From Collimonas sp. PA-H2 (GTDB lineage Bacteria > Pseudomonadota > Gammaproteobacteria > Burkholderiales > Burkholderiaceae_D): a stretch of 64,000 bases of DNA. This document shows, piece by piece, positions 62,369 through 64,000 of this stretch. The notes below the pieces were generated by a model. It was not told the origin of the DNA. It did no database searches and saw only the letters and a program-made list of their open reading frames with translations. Where the stretch lies: NCBI RefSeq assembly GCF_002564105.1, contig NZ_PDBX01000001.1, forward strand, positions 5,270,001 to 5,334,000. Direction: 5' to 3'. A program made the translations under genes and the position numbers. Position 1 is the first letter of the stretch. Each line of letters opens with the position of its first letter.

Positions 62369-64000
62369 TTAGTAGCCCAGCGCCAGCCCAGAGTTGCGGC
62401 GCGGATCGTTGGCGCCGTAGAAGCGGTTCTTGCCGACCGGCTTGCCGCCCAGCGATGGCGCGCCGACCAGTATCGCCGCCACATGGTTGAACGGCTGCGG
62501 CACGGCGAACTTCTGGCCCCAGCCTTCGAGGATCTTTTGCGTGTCGGGGCTCAAGGTAAAGGCTTCGATATTGGTCGCCTCCGGCAGCCATTGCTGGTGG
62601 AAGCGCGGCGCGTCGACCGCTTCCTGGATGTTCATGCCGTAATCGATCACGTTCAGCATGGTCAGCAAGGTCGCCGTGATGATGCGGCTGCCGCCCGGCG
62701 TGCCAACCACCATCACGGTCTTGCCGTCCTTGGTGACGATGGTCGGGCTCATCGAAGACAGCGGACGTTTTCCCGGAGCGATGGCGTTGGCTTCGCCCTG
62801 CACCAGGCCGTACATATTGGGCACGCCGATCTTGGCGGTGAAATCGTCCATTTCGTCGTTGAGCATGATGCCGGTCTTGCTGGCCATGACGCCGGCGCCG
62901 AACCAGTCGTTCAGGGTATAGGTCACCGACACTGCATTACCCCATTTGTCGACGATAGAGTAATGGGTGGTGTTGCTGCCCTCGTGCGGCGCCACGCCCG
63001 GCTTGATGTCTTGCGAAACGCCGGCCTTGTGCGGATCGATGACGGCGCGGATCTTGGCTGCATAATCCTTGTCGAGCAGACGCACCAGCGGGTTCTTCAC
63101 ATAGTCTGGATCGCCCAGATAGCTGTTGCGGTCGACATAGGAATGGCGCATGGCCTCGATCTGGTAATGCATGGCCTGCGCCGAGCGGAAGCCGAGGTTT
63201 TGCATCGGATAACCTTCGAGGATGTTCATGATCTCGCAGATGACCACCCCGCCCGAACTCGGCGGCGGCGCCGAAACTACGTGGTAGCCGCGATAGTCGC
63301 ATTCCACCGGCGCCAGCTCACGGGTTTTGTACTGATCGAGATCAGACTGGGTGATGATGCCCTTGCCGGCCTGGCTCGAATTGACGATGGCTTGCGCCAC
63401 CCAGCCCTTGTAGAAGCCGTCGCTGCCCTTGGCGCCGATTTCGCGCAAGGTCTTGGCCAGCTCCTTTTGCACCAGCTTCTGGCCGACGCGGTAGGGTTCG
63501 CCATGGTTCAGGAAGATCGCGCCCGAGTCGGCCGCATCCTTCTTGAACACCTCGGTCGCGGTTTCCAGCATGTCGACGTCGCCCTGGTCCAGCACGAAGC
63601 CCTCTTCGGCATACTTGATGGCCGGCGCGATCACCGTGGCGCGCTTCATCGTGCCGTATTTGCTCAGCGCCAGCTCCATGCCGGACACCGTGCCCGGCAC
63701 GCCGACCGCCAGGTGGCCCTTGGTGCTCAGGTTGGGGACCACATTGCCATTCTTGTCGAGATACATATTGGCGGTGGCCGCCAGCGGCGCTTTTTCGCGG
63801 AAATCGAGGAAGGTCTTGCGGCCGTCGGCAAGCTGGATGGTCATGAAGCCGCCGCCACCGATATTGCCGGCCGCCGGATAGACAACCGCCAGCGCGTAAC
63901 CCACCGCCACGGCGGCATCGACCGCATTGCCGCCATCCTTCAAAACGTCGACGCCGACATGGGTAGCGAGATGCTGGGCCGTGACCACCATGCCGTTTTC
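62369..64000 (-). CDS. ggt: gamma-glutamyltranspeptidase (5' end outside window)
   Basis: About 543 residues visible. 'GGNAVDAAVAVGYALAVVYPAAGNIGGGGFMTI', the autoprocessing Thr in 'GSNTTHYSIVDKWGNAVSVTYTLND', 'PGKRPLSSMSPTIV' and 'GTPGGSRIITATLLTMLNVIDYGMN' are all canonical. The frame is open to the window edge, with the signal peptide beyond it. The enzyme acts in the periplasm, cleaving the gamma-glutamyl bond of glutathione. Confidence 0.96.
   Translation of the reverse strand, partial: ENGMVVTAQHLATHVGVDVLKDGGNAVDAAVAVGYALAVVYPAAGNIGGGGFMTIQLADGRKTFLDFREKAPLAATANMYLDKNGNVVPNLSTKGHLAVGVPGTVSGMELALSKYGTMKRATVIAPAIKYAEEGFVLDQGDVDMLETATEVFKKDAADSGAIFLNHGEPYRVGQKLVQKELAKTLREIGAKGSDGFYKGWVAQAIVNSSQAGKGIITQSDLDQYKTRELAPVECDYRGYHVVSAPPPSSGGVVICEIMNILEGYPMQNLGFRSAQAMHYQIEAMRHSYVDRNSYLGDPDYVKNPLVRLLDKDYAAKIRAVIDPHKAGVSQDIKPGVAPHEGSNTTHYSIVDKWGNAVSVTYTLNDWFGAGVMASKTGIMLNDEMDDFTAKIGVPNMYGLVQGEANAIAPGKRPLSSMSPTIVTKDGKTVMVVGTPGGSRIITATLLTMLNVIDYGMNIQEAVDAPRFHQQWLPEATNIEAFTLSPDTQKILEGWGQKFAVPQPFNHVAAILVGAPSLGGKPVGKNRFYGANDPRRNSGLALGY

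Overview
The window reads as chromosome of a beta-proteobacterium, probably Burkholderiales/Oxalobacteraceae (Collimonas- or Herbaspirillum-like). This is an inference from the high G+C coding style, the Gram-negative trimeric porin, the OsmC-YcaO fusion, the bufferin/SigF locus and the many glutathione S-transferases, LysR, TetR and ECF regulators. No rRNA, tRNA or CRISPR array was seen.

Layout. 1-19.8 kb is an accessory metabolic and regulatory patchwork: the end of a secreted protein, two small exported proteins, an AraC/MFS/DUF1579 operon, a divergent SDR-LysR pair, a YCII-ECF42 sigma operon, three GSTs, an SDR-ECF41 sigma operon, a GFA enzyme beside a broken GFA copy, a YCII gene overlapping a flavin monooxygenase with its TetR regulator, a VOC protein, and a CBM6-GH99-like lipoprotein. 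20.66-37.3 kb looks like one lower-G+C mobile island. Its cargo is a glyoxalase-related protein, a RloC-like zinc-hook ATPase, a complete type III CBASS operon (SLOG-nucleosidase effector, CD-NTase, HORMA, TRIP13-like ATPase, DEDDh exonuclease) followed by a zinc-ribbon/HEPN protein, an orphan antitoxin-like gene, and four recombination genes (three overlapping tyrosine recombinases plus a small TnpC/Srap-like protein). Short inverted repeats (TTTAGGCTAG and GGTGTTGCG) lie at both proposed ends. Outside the island, two diverged copies of a mini-cassette (a 39-residue membrane peptide plus a conserved hairpin) lie inverted about 22 kb apart.

37.5-42 kb holds the OsmC-YcaO protein, an ABM monooxygenase, a second ECF41-type sigma factor and an EthD protein. 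42.3-47.5 kb is a stress/copper locus: bufferin precursor bufA, bufB, bufC, DoxX and periplasmic MsrB on one strand; on the other a SigF-like sigma factor with its own DUF1109 (NrsF-like) anti-sigma and a second DUF1109 paralogue. The divergent region carries two back-to-back matches to the Caulobacter SigF promoter GTAACC-N16-CGAA. 47.5-50.2 kb is a TetR-controlled SDR/quinone-oxidoreductase cluster with matching operators. 50.3-54.4 kb is a GntR-linked catabolic cluster (MFS, amidohydrolase, RutE-like reductase). 55.4-58.4 kb is an arsenic operon (arsR-acr3-arsC-arsH) next to a nitrilase remnant. The window ends with an Asp/Glu racemase, a porin, a PLP aminotransferase and a gamma-glutamyltranspeptidase running off the right edge.
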